Source: CAZHCA01 sp964530825
GTDB lineage: Bacteria > Bacteroidota > Bacteroidia > Chitinophagales > Saprospiraceae
Direction of reading: 5' to 3'
DNA length: 64,000 nt
Assembly (NCBI GenBank): GCA_964530825.1
Contig: CAZHCA010000001.1
Span: 248,001-312,000 of the forward strand
In this document: positions 41,705-49,973 of the stretch, piece after piece
Position numbering within the stretch: position 1 is the stretch's first letter
Layout of the letters: every line of letters starts with the position of its first letter
Notes under the pieces: model-generated
Database searches by the model: none
What the model saw: only the letters and a program-made list of their open reading frames with translations
Told to the model about the DNA's origin: nothing
Position numbers and translations under genes: made by a program

Positions 41705-42370
41705 TTATTCTTCTTCTTTACCGCCTTTTAGGCGATCCTGGTAAGCTTCGAATTCTTCGAACTGCTCGTTCACTAGCATTCCTGCCTGGGTAGGCCAGGT
41801 CGTAGGATCGTGAACATTGTAGCGGGGGCCAGCATCTTCGAGGATCTGATTTAAACGATCTACCGCAGCTTTGGCCAGGTCTTCCCAGCTTTTAATTCCT
41901 GCCTCTTCGAAGATGCCGGCAATTTTCGGACCGATACCCTCAATGGCGCGCAAGTCATCACGCTTTATCTTCTTGCCGGAAGGCAGTGTGATTTTCTCCG
42001 CTTTAGCCGGAGTTTCCGGTTCCGTTTTATCCGTTTCGTCGGAGACGACTACCGGATCTTCCGGTTCAGGAGTAGGTTCCTCTTTAGGCGGTTTGGGGGG
42101 CTCGGGAGCGACCATGCCATTGGGTAAAATATTGACAAAGGTACGGTTCCTTTTCCGCCTTACGAATTGGACTTCTCCTTCTACGGCAGCGTGCAGTGTA
42201 TAGTCTTTACCCATGTAAACGTTGAGTCCGGGATGAAACTTTGTGCCGCGCTGACGTACGATGATGTTGCCGGCTTTCGCCAATTGACCACCGTACAGTT
42301 TTACGCCTAAGCGTTTACTCTTACTGTCACGGCCATTATCGGTACTACCTACACCCTTTTTGTGTGCCAT
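41705..42370 (-). CDS. rpmA: Ribosomal protein bL27 with C-terminal helix-hairpin-helix extension
   Basis: A 221-residue protein. The first about 85 residues are bL27 of the large ribosomal subunit (MAHKKGVGSTDNGRDSKSKRLGVKL, NIIVRQRGTKFHPG). After a Pro/Glu-rich linker (about 88-130) comes a helix-hairpin-helix domain (about 135-175, DLRAIEGIGPKIAGIFEEAGIKSWEDLAKA) and a tail (PRYNVHDPTTWPTQAGMLVNEQ). Normal bL27 is about 85-90 residues, so the extension doubles its size. The frame is continuous with no stop between the parts. Co-transcribed with rplU, 25 nt downstream. The extension's role is unknown. Confidence 0.93.
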   Translation of the reverse strand: MAHKKGVGSTDNGRDSKSKRLGVKLYGGQLAKAGNIIVRQRGTKFHPGLNVYMGKDYTLHAAVEGEVQFVRRKRNRTFVNILPNGMVAPEPPKPPKEEPTPEPEDPVVVSDETDKTEPETPAKAEKITLPSGKKIKRDDLRAIEGIGPKIAGIFEEAGIKSWEDLAKAAVDRLNQILEDAGPRYNVHDPTTWPTQAGMLVNEQFEEFEAYQDRLKGGKEEE

Positions 42371-42395
42371 GGCTGTTGTAATTTATGATTTGCAA

Positions 42396-42722
42396 CTACT
42401 GACCGGTACTACCGGCAGCCGCAATCTGGTCTACTTTAATTTTCGTGAACCGCTGGCGGTGGCCTTTTTTGACCTTATAGCCTTTGCGGCGCTTCTTTTT
42501 AAAGACGATAACCTTGTCGCCTTTGACATGATCGATGACGGTAGCTTTTACCTGAGCTTTCAGGGTTGGCTTACCGATCTGGACAGAACCCTCGTTTTCG
42601 ATCAGGTGAACCTGATCGAAAGATAGTTCATCGCCCGCAGATGCCTCCAGCTGGTGGACGAAGAGCTCTTGCCCTTCCTCGACTTTGAATTGCTGACCAG
42701 CAATGGTAACAATAGCAAACAT
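42396..42722 (-). CDS. rplU: Ribosomal protein bL21
   Basis: A 108-residue large-subunit ribosomal protein. MFAIVTIAGQQFKVEEGQ at the start and KVIVFKKKRRKGYKVKKGHRQRFTKIKVDQI near the end are diagnostic; the C-terminus has only a short AAAGSTGQ tail. First gene of the rplU-rpmA operon, with a -7 box candidate 38 nt upstream. Confidence 0.97.
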   Translation of the reverse strand: MFAIVTIAGQQFKVEEGQELFVHQLEASAGDELSFDQVHLIENEGSVQIGKPTLKAQVKATVIDHVKGDKVIVFKKKRRKGYKVKKGHRQRFTKIKVDQIAAAGSTGQ

Positions 42723-42760
42723 AATGAAGTAATTAATGAACGTTTTTCTCTGAGCGAGTG

Positions 42761-42768
42761 CAAATATA
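42761..42768 (-). promoter_or_regulatory. Putative -7 promoter box for rplU-rpmA
   Basis: The minus strand reads TATATTTG, matching TAnnTTTG, 38 nt upstream of the rplU ATG, with TTTC 19 nt further upstream at the position of a -33 element. Confidence 0.55.
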
Positions 42769-42826
42769 AGAGATATTCCCGTTAGATGAAAGACCTTTTG
42801 GGCATCTAATCGAGGATTAGGGCGGT

Positions 42827-44050
42827 TTAAATATAGGTTTTCAGTTCGAAACGGTATTTATACTTTTCCTTATCCCGCCGGATTTTTAGCTTGATGCGCT
42901 TGCCTTCTTTGCGTTGGAGAAACTGGTTAATATCTTTCAGATCCAGGAACTCTGTCGGCAAGCCATTGATGCTTAATATTTGGTCCCCTGCCTGCAGGCC
43001 GGTCGCACTGGCGGGGCTGCCAGGGAGGATCTGGGAAATTATATATTCATTGAGTTGGGGGCCCGACGCAATTACCACGAGCCCACTGCGGTCGTAGTTG
43101 GTCGGCTCTTCCGTTCGTTTGGGGTGGGGCAACAGATAAATTTTTTCATGGATGTAATCAAAAACTACTTGCGAAAACTGGCTCAGGAGTTGGTTGCCCA
43201 ATATACCATGCCGGTAATTCAGTAAATCCTGATCGATATTCGGTTCAAGTTCTTGGAAGTTTGTCACCACCTCTTTGATATTTACCCTGCCGAGGTCAAT
43301 TCGATTGACCCGCCCGATGTAGCCCTGGAGGTAACCGCCTAAGCCTATCGCCAGGTTTGCCGGAACGACCCGGGGCGGTAATTCCAGTTCTTTCTGGGTG
43401 TTGGTGTACAAGATCAGCGACAGGCTCGCTCCAGTGTCCAGGAGTAGTTTGTTGCGGACTACTTTGCTGCTCGATAATTCAGTAGGCACCCTGATGTAGG
43501 GTTTGCCGCGGTCGATTTCGATGGGCAAGGCAATAAAGGGATCGCTGGGCGCCTTGAAGTCTTCCGGCGGAATGAGTTGGATCACCTGCCGCTCGTAGTC
43601 GATAAGTACCACGTAGTACCGGAATAAGTCGGAGCCCATGATGCCGTGTATCAAAACTCCAGCTTGTTGGTCGAGTTGAAAGTAGTCTTCCTCGAGTACC
43701 AGCAGTGGTTTATTGCGCAGAATCAGCTCTCCACTTATCATGTTGACGCGGGGCGCCAGATAGGCATACAACTCGGTTTGCATGTCTGCTCCCATGACCG
43801 TAAACTCTCGGGTGTACTCTACGCGTAACAAGTCGGTAATTTCCTTACGGGTGAGTAGGGTGTGCTCCGCTCCGGTATCAAAAATAAATTGGAGCGGAAA
43901 AATCTGATTGACGACGATGTCGATGATAATGAAATTGTTCTCCAAACGAAATGGGATCTCGATCGCCTGTTGGTAGGACAAATGCTTGGTCGTTCTGCAG
44001 GATTGCAGAACAATCGCCAGCCCTATCACCGCAATTACTACTCTGCGCAT
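42827..44050 (-). CDS. Retropepsin-like aspartyl protease / PDZ lipoprotein
   Basis: A 407-residue lipoprotein (lipid-attachment C18 after VLQSC). Two aspartyl-protease halves follow: FDTGAEHTLL (D58-G60) and LLDTGASLSL (D205-G207), each with downstream retropepsin-like strands (GIMGSDLFRYYVVLIDYERQ; GILGNQLLSQFSQVVFDYIHEKIYL). A PDZ domain (about 325-400, IISQILPGSPASATGLQAGDQILSINGLP) follows. Such proteins are common in Bacteroidota with unknown targets. ATG 44050 starts the lipoprotein signal. The gene is apparently monocistronic. Confidence 0.88.
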   Translation of the reverse strand: MRRVVIAVIGLAIVLQSCRTTKHLSYQQAIEIPFRLENNFIIIDIVVNQIFPLQFIFDTGAEHTLLTRKEITDLLRVEYTREFTVMGADMQTELYAYLAPRVNMISGELILRNKPLLVLEEDYFQLDQQAGVLIHGIMGSDLFRYYVVLIDYERQVIQLIPPEDFKAPSDPFIALPIEIDRGKPYIRVPTELSSSKVVRNKLLLDTGASLSLILYTNTQKELELPPRVVPANLAIGLGGYLQGYIGRVNRIDLGRVNIKEVVTNFQELEPNIDQDLLNYRHGILGNQLLSQFSQVVFDYIHEKIYLLPHPKRTEEPTNYDRSGLVVIASGPQLNEYIISQILPGSPASATGLQAGDQILSINGLPTEFLDLKDINQFLQRKEGKRIKLKIRRDKEKYKYRFELKTYI

Positions 44051-44188
44051 AGTTTGAATTCCAAAAATCATTCAGCAATACCGGGAAAAGCTGTATCCCC
44101 TTTCAATGAAAGAAGATAAATAAATTAACCGTACTAAAACGCTGCTGGATGGGATTATTACCTGCTACTGGCCGATAATCCCCGCCGC

Positions 44189-44824
44189 CTAGTCGGACCT
44201 AAGGAAGTCTTGGCGTAGCTGCTCAACCGGGGCACGCAAGGCGCAACCTTCTAAATGGTCATTGACAATTCCCGTGGCTTGCATTAAAGCATACATGGTG
44301 GTCGGTCCGACAAATGAAAATCCGAGTTTTTTTAAATCAGCGCTCAATCTTTTGGAAGTCGACGTTTGCGACAATTGTGCTACGGCTGCATAATCGATCC
44401 GGTTGGGGCGCTCCGCTTCTGGTGGCCTGTACTTCCAAAGAAAAGTAGTCAAACTGCCTTCCCGCTCTACAAGCTCACAGGCGCGTTGAGCATTGTTGAT
44501 GGTCGATTCAATTTTCTTGCGGTTTCGAATAATGCCGGGATCGGCCAACAGGCGCTGGATATCCGCTTCGCCAAAACGGGCGACTTTTTCAAAATCAAAT
44601 TGCCGGAAAACTTTCCGAAGGCGCTTGCGCTTGCGCAGAACTGTAAGCCAGCTCAGCCCGGCCTGGAAACTTTCCAGACAAATTTTTTCAAATAACCTGC
44701 GATCATCGGTTACGGGCCGGCCCCATTCTTGGTCGTGGTAGACTTGGTAATCCGTGGCGCCCTGGCACCACCAGCAGCGGTTCCGACCGTCATAACCTAC
44801 GAACAAGCCAATTTGTTCTTGCAT
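44189..44824 (-). CDS. tag: DNA-3-methyladenine glycosylase I
   Basis: A 211-residue base-excision repair enzyme removing 3-methyladenine from DNA. Hallmarks: RCWWCQGATDYQVYHDQEWGRP at the N-terminus with the zinc-binding Cys and His, LFEKICLESFQAGLSWLTVLRKR (catalytic and base-recognition region) and GIVNDHLEGC near the C-terminus with the remaining His and Cys zinc ligands. ATG 44824 is preferred; the frame extends 18 codons further without family sequence. It starts 11 nt after the stop of the GluR0-like channel gene, so they may be co-transcribed. Confidence 0.95.
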   Translation of the reverse strand: MQEQIGLFVGYDGRNRCWWCQGATDYQVYHDQEWGRPVTDDRRLFEKICLESFQAGLSWLTVLRKRKRLRKVFRQFDFEKVARFGEADIQRLLADPGIIRNRKKIESTINNAQRACELVEREGSLTTFLWKYRPPEAERPNRIDYAAVAQLSQTSTSKRLSADLKKLGFSFVGPTTMYALMQATGIVNDHLEGCALRAPVEQLRQDFLRSD

Positions 44825-44835
44825 AAGCCAGCCGC

Positions 44836-45924
44836 TTATTGATTCAATAATCCGTACTGGGCCAGTATTGTATTCCAACTGGCTTTTTCGGTTTGTTCCA
44901 GCAAAATCGGATTGATGCGGTCCATGAGGTTGCTATTCCGGTGGGTAGCAAAACTGTAATACTGTGTATTGAAGCGCAGGGGCAACAAACTGAGGTCGTT
45001 AAATCCCTCATTGTCAAGTGCGTATTGCAGGATAGGTTCGTCGTAGACAAAGCCGTCCAGTTTTCCCTCGCGTACCCGCTCCATGCCGGCTTCCAAAGTG
45101 CCGGTATGGTAGACCTTGAAAAAGCTGGCTTTCAGGTAACGGTCGCTAGAAGAAGCCTCTAGGGAACCCAGCTTTAATTTGCGCAGGTCGTTTAGGTTAT
45201 TGATTTGGCTGCTTAGTTGATCGACTGTAAGGGAAGAGGTGATGCTTGCCGTAAAACCGGAGATGATGATGATGGCCGTAAACATCCAGATTAGCGCAAT
45301 TATCCGGCCGCCGGTAGTGCGTGGCGACTTGTCGCCGTAGCCTACTGTCGTCATCGTTACGGCCGACCACCAGATGCCGCTTAATACTCCCCTCCAGCCT
45401 TTCTCAAACTCTTCGGGGTTGCCATGCTGCTCGAATAGCCAAACCAAAAAACCAAATACCAGTATGACCCCGAATAACAGTAATACGACGCGTAGGAAAC
45501 GCATCGAAAAAAACTTTCTTACCGTCTTCAGCCATCCTGGTTCCTGGCTAGCCTTAACCGCTACGGCCGACTGGGTGGCGAAGAATGGTTGCGAGAAATC
45601 CATTTCCTTAATCCGGCTACTGCTCACTGTCAGCGGATTGATGGAAAGGTCTATCGTTCCGGCCTCAAGCCGGTCTAATAGCTCCTGGAGGTTCATTTCT
45701 TCAATGCGGTAGGGTTGATCCAGTTCTTTGGCAATCAGCAGCCAGAGCTGAAGGGAAAGGCCGTCTAATCGGCCATCGGCGTTGCGGAAAATAAAAGGTG
45801 GAGAGTCTTTCACTCCGATAACGAGCGTGTCGCCGGGGTCAGATTCCGCGGTATTTTGTGCGGCGAGCAGGTTGAAGCTGATCAGGCAAACGAATCCGAG
45901 AAGGTATTGAAGAATATTTCCCAT
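44836..45924 (-). CDS. GluR0-like ligand-gated potassium channel
   Basis: A 362-residue protein with the layout of prokaryotic ionotropic glutamate receptors. Signal peptide (1-22), first half of a periplasmic binding domain (about 32-130, containing SSSRIKEMDFSQPFFA with R104 as likely carboxylate ligand), TM helix (143-164), pore loop with filter T193-VGYG-197, TM helix (205-232), then the second half of the binding domain (about 240-355, with YDEPILQY). TVGYG predicts potassium selectivity. The ligand (an amino acid by analogy) is not determined by the sequence. It lies upstream of tag. Confidence 0.88.
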   Translation of the reverse strand: MGNILQYLLGFVCLISFNLLAAQNTAESDPGDTLVIGVKDSPPFIFRNADGRLDGLSLQLWLLIAKELDQPYRIEEMNLQELLDRLEAGTIDLSINPLTVSSSRIKEMDFSQPFFATQSAVAVKASQEPGWLKTVRKFFSMRFLRVVLLLFGVILVFGFLVWLFEQHGNPEEFEKGWRGVLSGIWWSAVTMTTVGYGDKSPRTTGGRIIALIWMFTAIIIISGFTASITSSLTVDQLSSQINNLNDLRKLKLGSLEASSSDRYLKASFFKVYHTGTLEAGMERVREGKLDGFVYDEPILQYALDNEGFNDLSLLPLRFNTQYYSFATHRNSNLMDRINPILLEQTEKASWNTILAQYGLLNQ

Positions 45925-46086
45925 AGTTGTGTTGATCGCTTGGTCGATGGAAAAGCAGAAAGCTAATGAATGACCATTACAAAACCAATAGTATAGTTGG
46001 TTAATGCACCAATCGGAAAAGGGCCGACATCGCAGCGGTGGGTGTCAAGTTGGGCTCAAAAATAGCATCATCTTGTAGCTTTATGC

Positions 46087-46094
46087 TATCTTTG
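46087..46094 (+). promoter_or_regulatory. Putative -7 promoter box for the SLC13 gene
   Basis: TATCTTTG matches TAnnTTTG, 25 nt before the SLC13 ATG. Confidence 0.4.
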
Positions 46095-46119
46095 AAAGCT
46101 AAAGCGCGACCCACGCTAT

Positions 46120-47568
46120 ATGTCCAATTACCTGGAGGAAAAACGAATCGGTCTGTTGCTCGGACCTGTTTTTATGCTAGTACTGTTGCTGGCGCCCCTG
46201 CCTTTTTCATTGCAGCCGGAAGGGCAACGCACAATCGCCATTGCGGTGTTGATGCTGACCTGGTGGGTTACGGAGGCCGTTCCGCTGCCGGTTACGGCAT
46301 TGATACCTCTGGTCGGAATTCCGCTTTTGCGTATCGATACGATAGCAGCTGCTGCTACGCCCTATGGTAGCCCGGTTATTTTCCTGTTTATGGGGGGCTT
46401 CATGATCGCCCTGGCCCTGGAAAAATGGAACCTGCACCGACGGGTAGCCTTGCACATCGTTCGCTTCACGGGAACCCATGCCAACGGCATCGTTCTGGGG
46501 TTTATGCTGGCCACGGCGCTATTGAGCATGTGGATTAGCAATACCGCTACAACGATCATGATGTTACCTATAGCGTTGTCGGTGGTCGGGCTTTTGCAGC
46601 GGGAGCAAGCCCCGGATAGCAGTACCGGCATGCGTACTTTTTCGCTAAGCCTGATGTTGGGGATTGCCTACGCGGCGAATATCGGCGGCACAGCTACCAT
46701 AGTCGGTACCCCGCCAAATGTTGTATTCGTTGGCATCATGCGAGAAAAATTTCAGCAGGAGATTAGCTTCGCTAACTGGATGTTGATTGGTGCGCCATTT
46801 GCCTTGGTCTTGTTGGCCATCAGCTACGCGTTAATCGTTCTCGTTTTATATCCGAACCGGTTGGGCGCTTTTTCCGGTGCCCGGACTTTGATCGACAATG
46901 AACTTGCCAAGCTGGGGCCGGTCAGCATTCCAGAAAAGCGGACACTGGCTGTATTTTTGCTCACCGCAGTACTGTGGATTCTGCGTGCGCAAATCAACCG
47001 GTGGGTTCCGGACCTCAATCTCACCGACCCGGGGATTGCCATACTGGGTACATTATGCTTGTTTATCGTGCCGGTCGACTGGCCGAAGTATCAATTTCTG
47101 CTGGACTGGGAGGATACCCGCCGGCTGCCCTGGGGAATACTGTTGTTATTTGGAGGCGGATTGAGTCTTGCTGGTGCATTGGATCGAACGGGGCTTATCA
47201 GCATGATTGGTGCGCAATTTGAGTCGCTGCAGCAGGCTGATTTGCTGCTCCTTTTTGGCCTCACGGCCGTCTCGCTATTTCTTACAGAAATTATATCGAA
47301 CGTAGCGCTTGTAACGGTCTTTTTGCCTGTGGTGGGGGCTATTGCCCTGGGACTGGGCGTGGATCCCGTCTGGTTTGGCATTCCCGTCACCCTGGCGGCG
47401 AGCTGCGCATTTATGCTCCCCATGTCGACCCCTCCGAATGCCATTGTCTTTGCGAGCGGGCACCTTACCGTAGGCCAAATGGTTCGGGCGGGAATCTGGC
47501 TTAATCTGGTTGCCATTTTATGGATTAGCTTGATATCCTATTGGATTGTACCTTTGTTGTTCAAATAA
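46120..47568 (+). CDS. SLC13/DASS family anion:sodium symporter
   Basis: A 482-residue transporter with about eleven to twelve TM helices. It has the DASS signature region VLMLTWWVTEAVPLPVTALIPL, the first SNT motif in WISNTATTIMMLPIA, the segment ANIGGTATIVGTPPN, and the second half-repeat ISNVALVTVFLPV with MPMSTPPNAIVFASG. These are the sodium- and carboxylate-binding hairpins of VcINDY-type dicarboxylate/citrate carriers; sulfate use is possible. The following amidohydrolase starts 32 nt downstream, so the two may be co-expressed. Confidence 0.93.
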   Translation: MSNYLEEKRIGLLLGPVFMLVLLLAPLPFSLQPEGQRTIAIAVLMLTWWVTEAVPLPVTALIPLVGIPLLRIDTIAAAATPYGSPVIFLFMGGFMIALALEKWNLHRRVALHIVRFTGTHANGIVLGFMLATALLSMWISNTATTIMMLPIALSVVGLLQREQAPDSSTGMRTFSLSLMLGIAYAANIGGTATIVGTPPNVVFVGIMREKFQQEISFANWMLIGAPFALVLLAISYALIVLVLYPNRLGAFSGARTLIDNELAKLGPVSIPEKRTLAVFLLTAVLWILRAQINRWVPDLNLTDPGIAILGTLCLFIVPVDWPKYQFLLDWEDTRRLPWGILLLFGGGLSLAGALDRTGLISMIGAQFESLQQADLLLLFGLTAVSLFLTEIISNVALVTVFLPVVGAIALGLGVDPVWFGIPVTLAASCAFMLPMSTPPNAIVFASGHLTVGQMVRAGIWLNLVAILWISLISYWIVPLLFK

Positions 47569-47600
47569 TACAGACAATAACAAAAATACACAAAAGGCAC

Positions 47601-48815
47601 ATGGAAGGGATTAAAGCCACGATTCACAAACTAGCAAAGCACCATTTTGAGGATATTGTCGCTATTCGCAGGCACCTGCATCAGAATCCGGAGTTATCCT
47701 TTGAAGAAGCTGAGACTGCAGCTTTTGTGGCTGCCCAATTGGATGATTTGAAAATTCCCTACCAAAAAGGCGTGGGCGGTCACGGCTTGGTTGCACTGAT
47801 TGGCCGAGAAGAGGATGATCGGCCCGTACTTGCGTTGCGTGCCGATATGGACGCCTTACCGATAGAAGAGACCAACGATGTGCCCTACAAGTCGAAGCGC
47901 CCGGGGGTGATGCATGCCTGTGGGCACGACGTCCATACGGCTTCTCTGCTGGGTGCTGCCCGCATTTTGCAGGCCCTAAAAGACCGGTTGCCCGGACGGG
48001 TCAAGCTTTTTTTCCAGCCCGCCGAAGAAAGAATCCCGGGTGGGGCATCACTGATGATTCGCGACGGTGCCTTGAATCCGCCGACGCCACTGGTGATTTT
48101 TGGTCAGCACGTTCATCCGCCGTTGCGGGCTGGGAAAGTCGGCATGTGCGGCGGCCGTTATATGGCTTCTACCGACGAGTTGTACATCTCGATAAAAGGT
48201 AAGGGCGGACACGGGGCTATTCCACATCAAAATATCGATCCTGTTCTCCTTGCCGCCCATTTGGTCGTTGCCCTGCAGCAAATTGTGAGCCGCCGTAGTG
48301 ACCCTACGCTTCCTTCTGTACTTACCATTGGGAAAATCAGATCCGTCGGTGGCGCTACCAATGTAACCCCCGATGAAGTCCAAATGGAGGGTACGTTCCG
48401 GACCATGGACGAGACCTGGCGGGCCGAAGCGCACCGTTTGATGCAAGAACTGGGCCAGGGGCTGGTTGCAAGCATGGGAGGAACCTGCACTTTCCGGGTA
48501 GAAAAAGGCTATCCTTACCTCACCAATGAAGAGTCGCTTACTCAGCGGGCCTATCAATATGCTGTCGACTACCTGGGTGAGGAAAGTGTCGAGGAGTTAC
48601 CTATACGCATGACCGGCGAGGACTTCGCCTATTTTTCTCAGCAGATGCCGGCCTGCTTTTATCGCCTGGGGACAGGAAATCCGGAGAAAAATATTATCAG
48701 TAACATCCACACCAGTACATTCGACATCGATGAAGAGGCCCTAATGGTGGGGCCGGGACTCATGGCGTGGATGGCCTACCAGGAGCTAAGGCATTTGGCC
48801 GCCAAGCAGGAATGA
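47601..48815 (+). CDS. M20 family amidohydrolase (N-acyl-amino-acid hydrolase-like)
   Basis: A 404-residue zinc amidohydrolase of the M20D (HipO/IAA-amino acid hydrolase) type. Metal and active-site motifs: RRHLHQNPELSFEE, ALRADMDALPIEE, MHACGHDVHTASLLGAA, FQPAEERIPGGASLMI and MTGEDFAYFSQQMPACFYRLG. It likely removes an acyl or similar group from an amino acid. ATG 47601 gives the normal start; the frame opens earlier inside the SLC13 gene but that part is not family-like. Its position after a carboxylate transporter suggests use of an imported substrate (inference). Confidence 0.93.
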   Translation: MEGIKATIHKLAKHHFEDIVAIRRHLHQNPELSFEEAETAAFVAAQLDDLKIPYQKGVGGHGLVALIGREEDDRPVLALRADMDALPIEETNDVPYKSKRPGVMHACGHDVHTASLLGAARILQALKDRLPGRVKLFFQPAEERIPGGASLMIRDGALNPPTPLVIFGQHVHPPLRAGKVGMCGGRYMASTDELYISIKGKGGHGAIPHQNIDPVLLAAHLVVALQQIVSRRSDPTLPSVLTIGKIRSVGGATNVTPDEVQMEGTFRTMDETWRAEAHRLMQELGQGLVASMGGTCTFRVEKGYPYLTNEESLTQRAYQYAVDYLGEESVEELPIRMTGEDFAYFSQQMPACFYRLGTGNPEKNIISNIHTSTFDIDEEALMVGPGLMAWMAYQELRHLAAKQE

Positions 48816-48907
48816 CCTGAGCCTGGTTACCCCTGAGGGCCAGGTGGGCTGAAATTTGAGTTTGCCGGCCACAAAGGTTATTTTAACCATCCAAGAAAGG
48901 TAATCCA

Positions 48908-49702
48908 TTGAGAAAACAGGCACCGATAATCATTCTCCTATTGCTATTTGCCGGTAGTGACTTGACCGCTCAGACGGTCATCAATGCCGAAGAGCTTCGG
49001 CTAAAGGGCAAAGAAAAAAAGTGGGCAGCACTGATTAACACCTCGCTTGGAATTACGCGCAATAAAGCTGGCCGCTCGATTAACCCCGAAATCGATTTTC
49101 GAATCGAACGCCGCGACAAGGGCAGCCGCATCATGTCCTTGGTGGGGTATGAACTTTCGCGGTTTACTAATTTGAATATTCCCGGTACGGAAGCAACGAA
49201 TTTTACCAACCGCGGGTTCGTTCACTTGCGATACAACCACCAGTTAGCGAAATCGGTAAGCTGGGAAGCATTTACCCAAGCCCAATTCGACGAAATTCAG
49301 GAAATCAATATCCGAACCCTGGTCGGAGTAGGCACCCGCTTTCGAGTCTGGGACAAGGAAAAGCGCTTTTTGATAGCCGGTACTTCTTATATGTTGGAAT
49401 ACGAAGAAACTTCCGAGGACCCGGAAAATTTGATTTTTAACCGGCATCACCGGCTAAACACTTACGTATCGTTCGGTTACCCGTTCAACGAAAACGTGGC
49501 CTTCAGTACCATCACCTACTTTCAGCCCCGATTCGATGTTTGGTCTGACTTCCGGGTGTCTTCTGTAAATGTTTTCACAGCGCAGATTATCAAGCAGTTA
49601 AGTTTTAACCTAAATTTTGAATTTTTATACGATGCCCGTCCGCCAACCACGGTGCCTAATACCATGTACGATCTATCGGCTGGGTTTGCAGTGCGTTTGT
49701 AA
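48908..49702 (+). CDS. DUF481 family outer-membrane protein
   Basis: A 264-residue exported protein. Signal peptide (about 1-21, ending LTAQ), then amphipathic beta-strands with aromatic girdles ending in VRL, resembling DUF481-type salt-induced outer-membrane barrels (LINTSLGITRNKAGRSIN, SVSWEAFTQAQFDEIQEINIRTLVGVGTRFRV, LIAGTSYMLEYEET). The start is TTG at 48908; no ATG is available before the signal sequence. Function unknown. The gap to the M20 gene is 92 nt. Confidence 0.75.
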   Translation: MRKQAPIIILLLLFAGSDLTAQTVINAEELRLKGKEKKWAALINTSLGITRNKAGRSINPEIDFRIERRDKGSRIMSLVGYELSRFTNLNIPGTEATNFTNRGFVHLRYNHQLAKSVSWEAFTQAQFDEIQEINIRTLVGVGTRFRVWDKEKRFLIAGTSYMLEYEETSEDPENLIFNRHHRLNTYVSFGYPFNENVAFSTITYFQPRFDVWSDFRVSSVNVFTAQIIKQLSFNLNFEFLYDARPPTTVPNTMYDLSAGFAVRL

Positions 49703-49781
49703 TAGGTGGGCTGGTGGCGCCAGAAATGGAGCCTAAAGGACATTACATCGAGTGTTAGTAGCATTTCTAGGATAAAAAAAC

Positions 49782-49789
49782 TAAATTTG
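49782..49789 (+). promoter_or_regulatory. Putative -7 promoter box for the Asp-box protein gene
   Basis: TAAATTTG matches TAnnTTTG, about 185 nt before the ATG at 49974. No -33 element is evident. Confidence 0.3.
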
Positions 49790-49973
49790 CCCATATAATA
49801 ATCTCTCCCCCCACTGTATTTCCTAGCAACTGTCAGCTTCATAGGTAGGTAGTAGCGCAAGAGTCAGAAAACTATTGCGTTCAGCCAAAACTATTACTTT
49901 GAGAAAACTACAACTACCTAAGCTGTGGGCTGCCAGCAATCGACAGGCGACCTTTTTTAAAAAGGAAAGCAAC

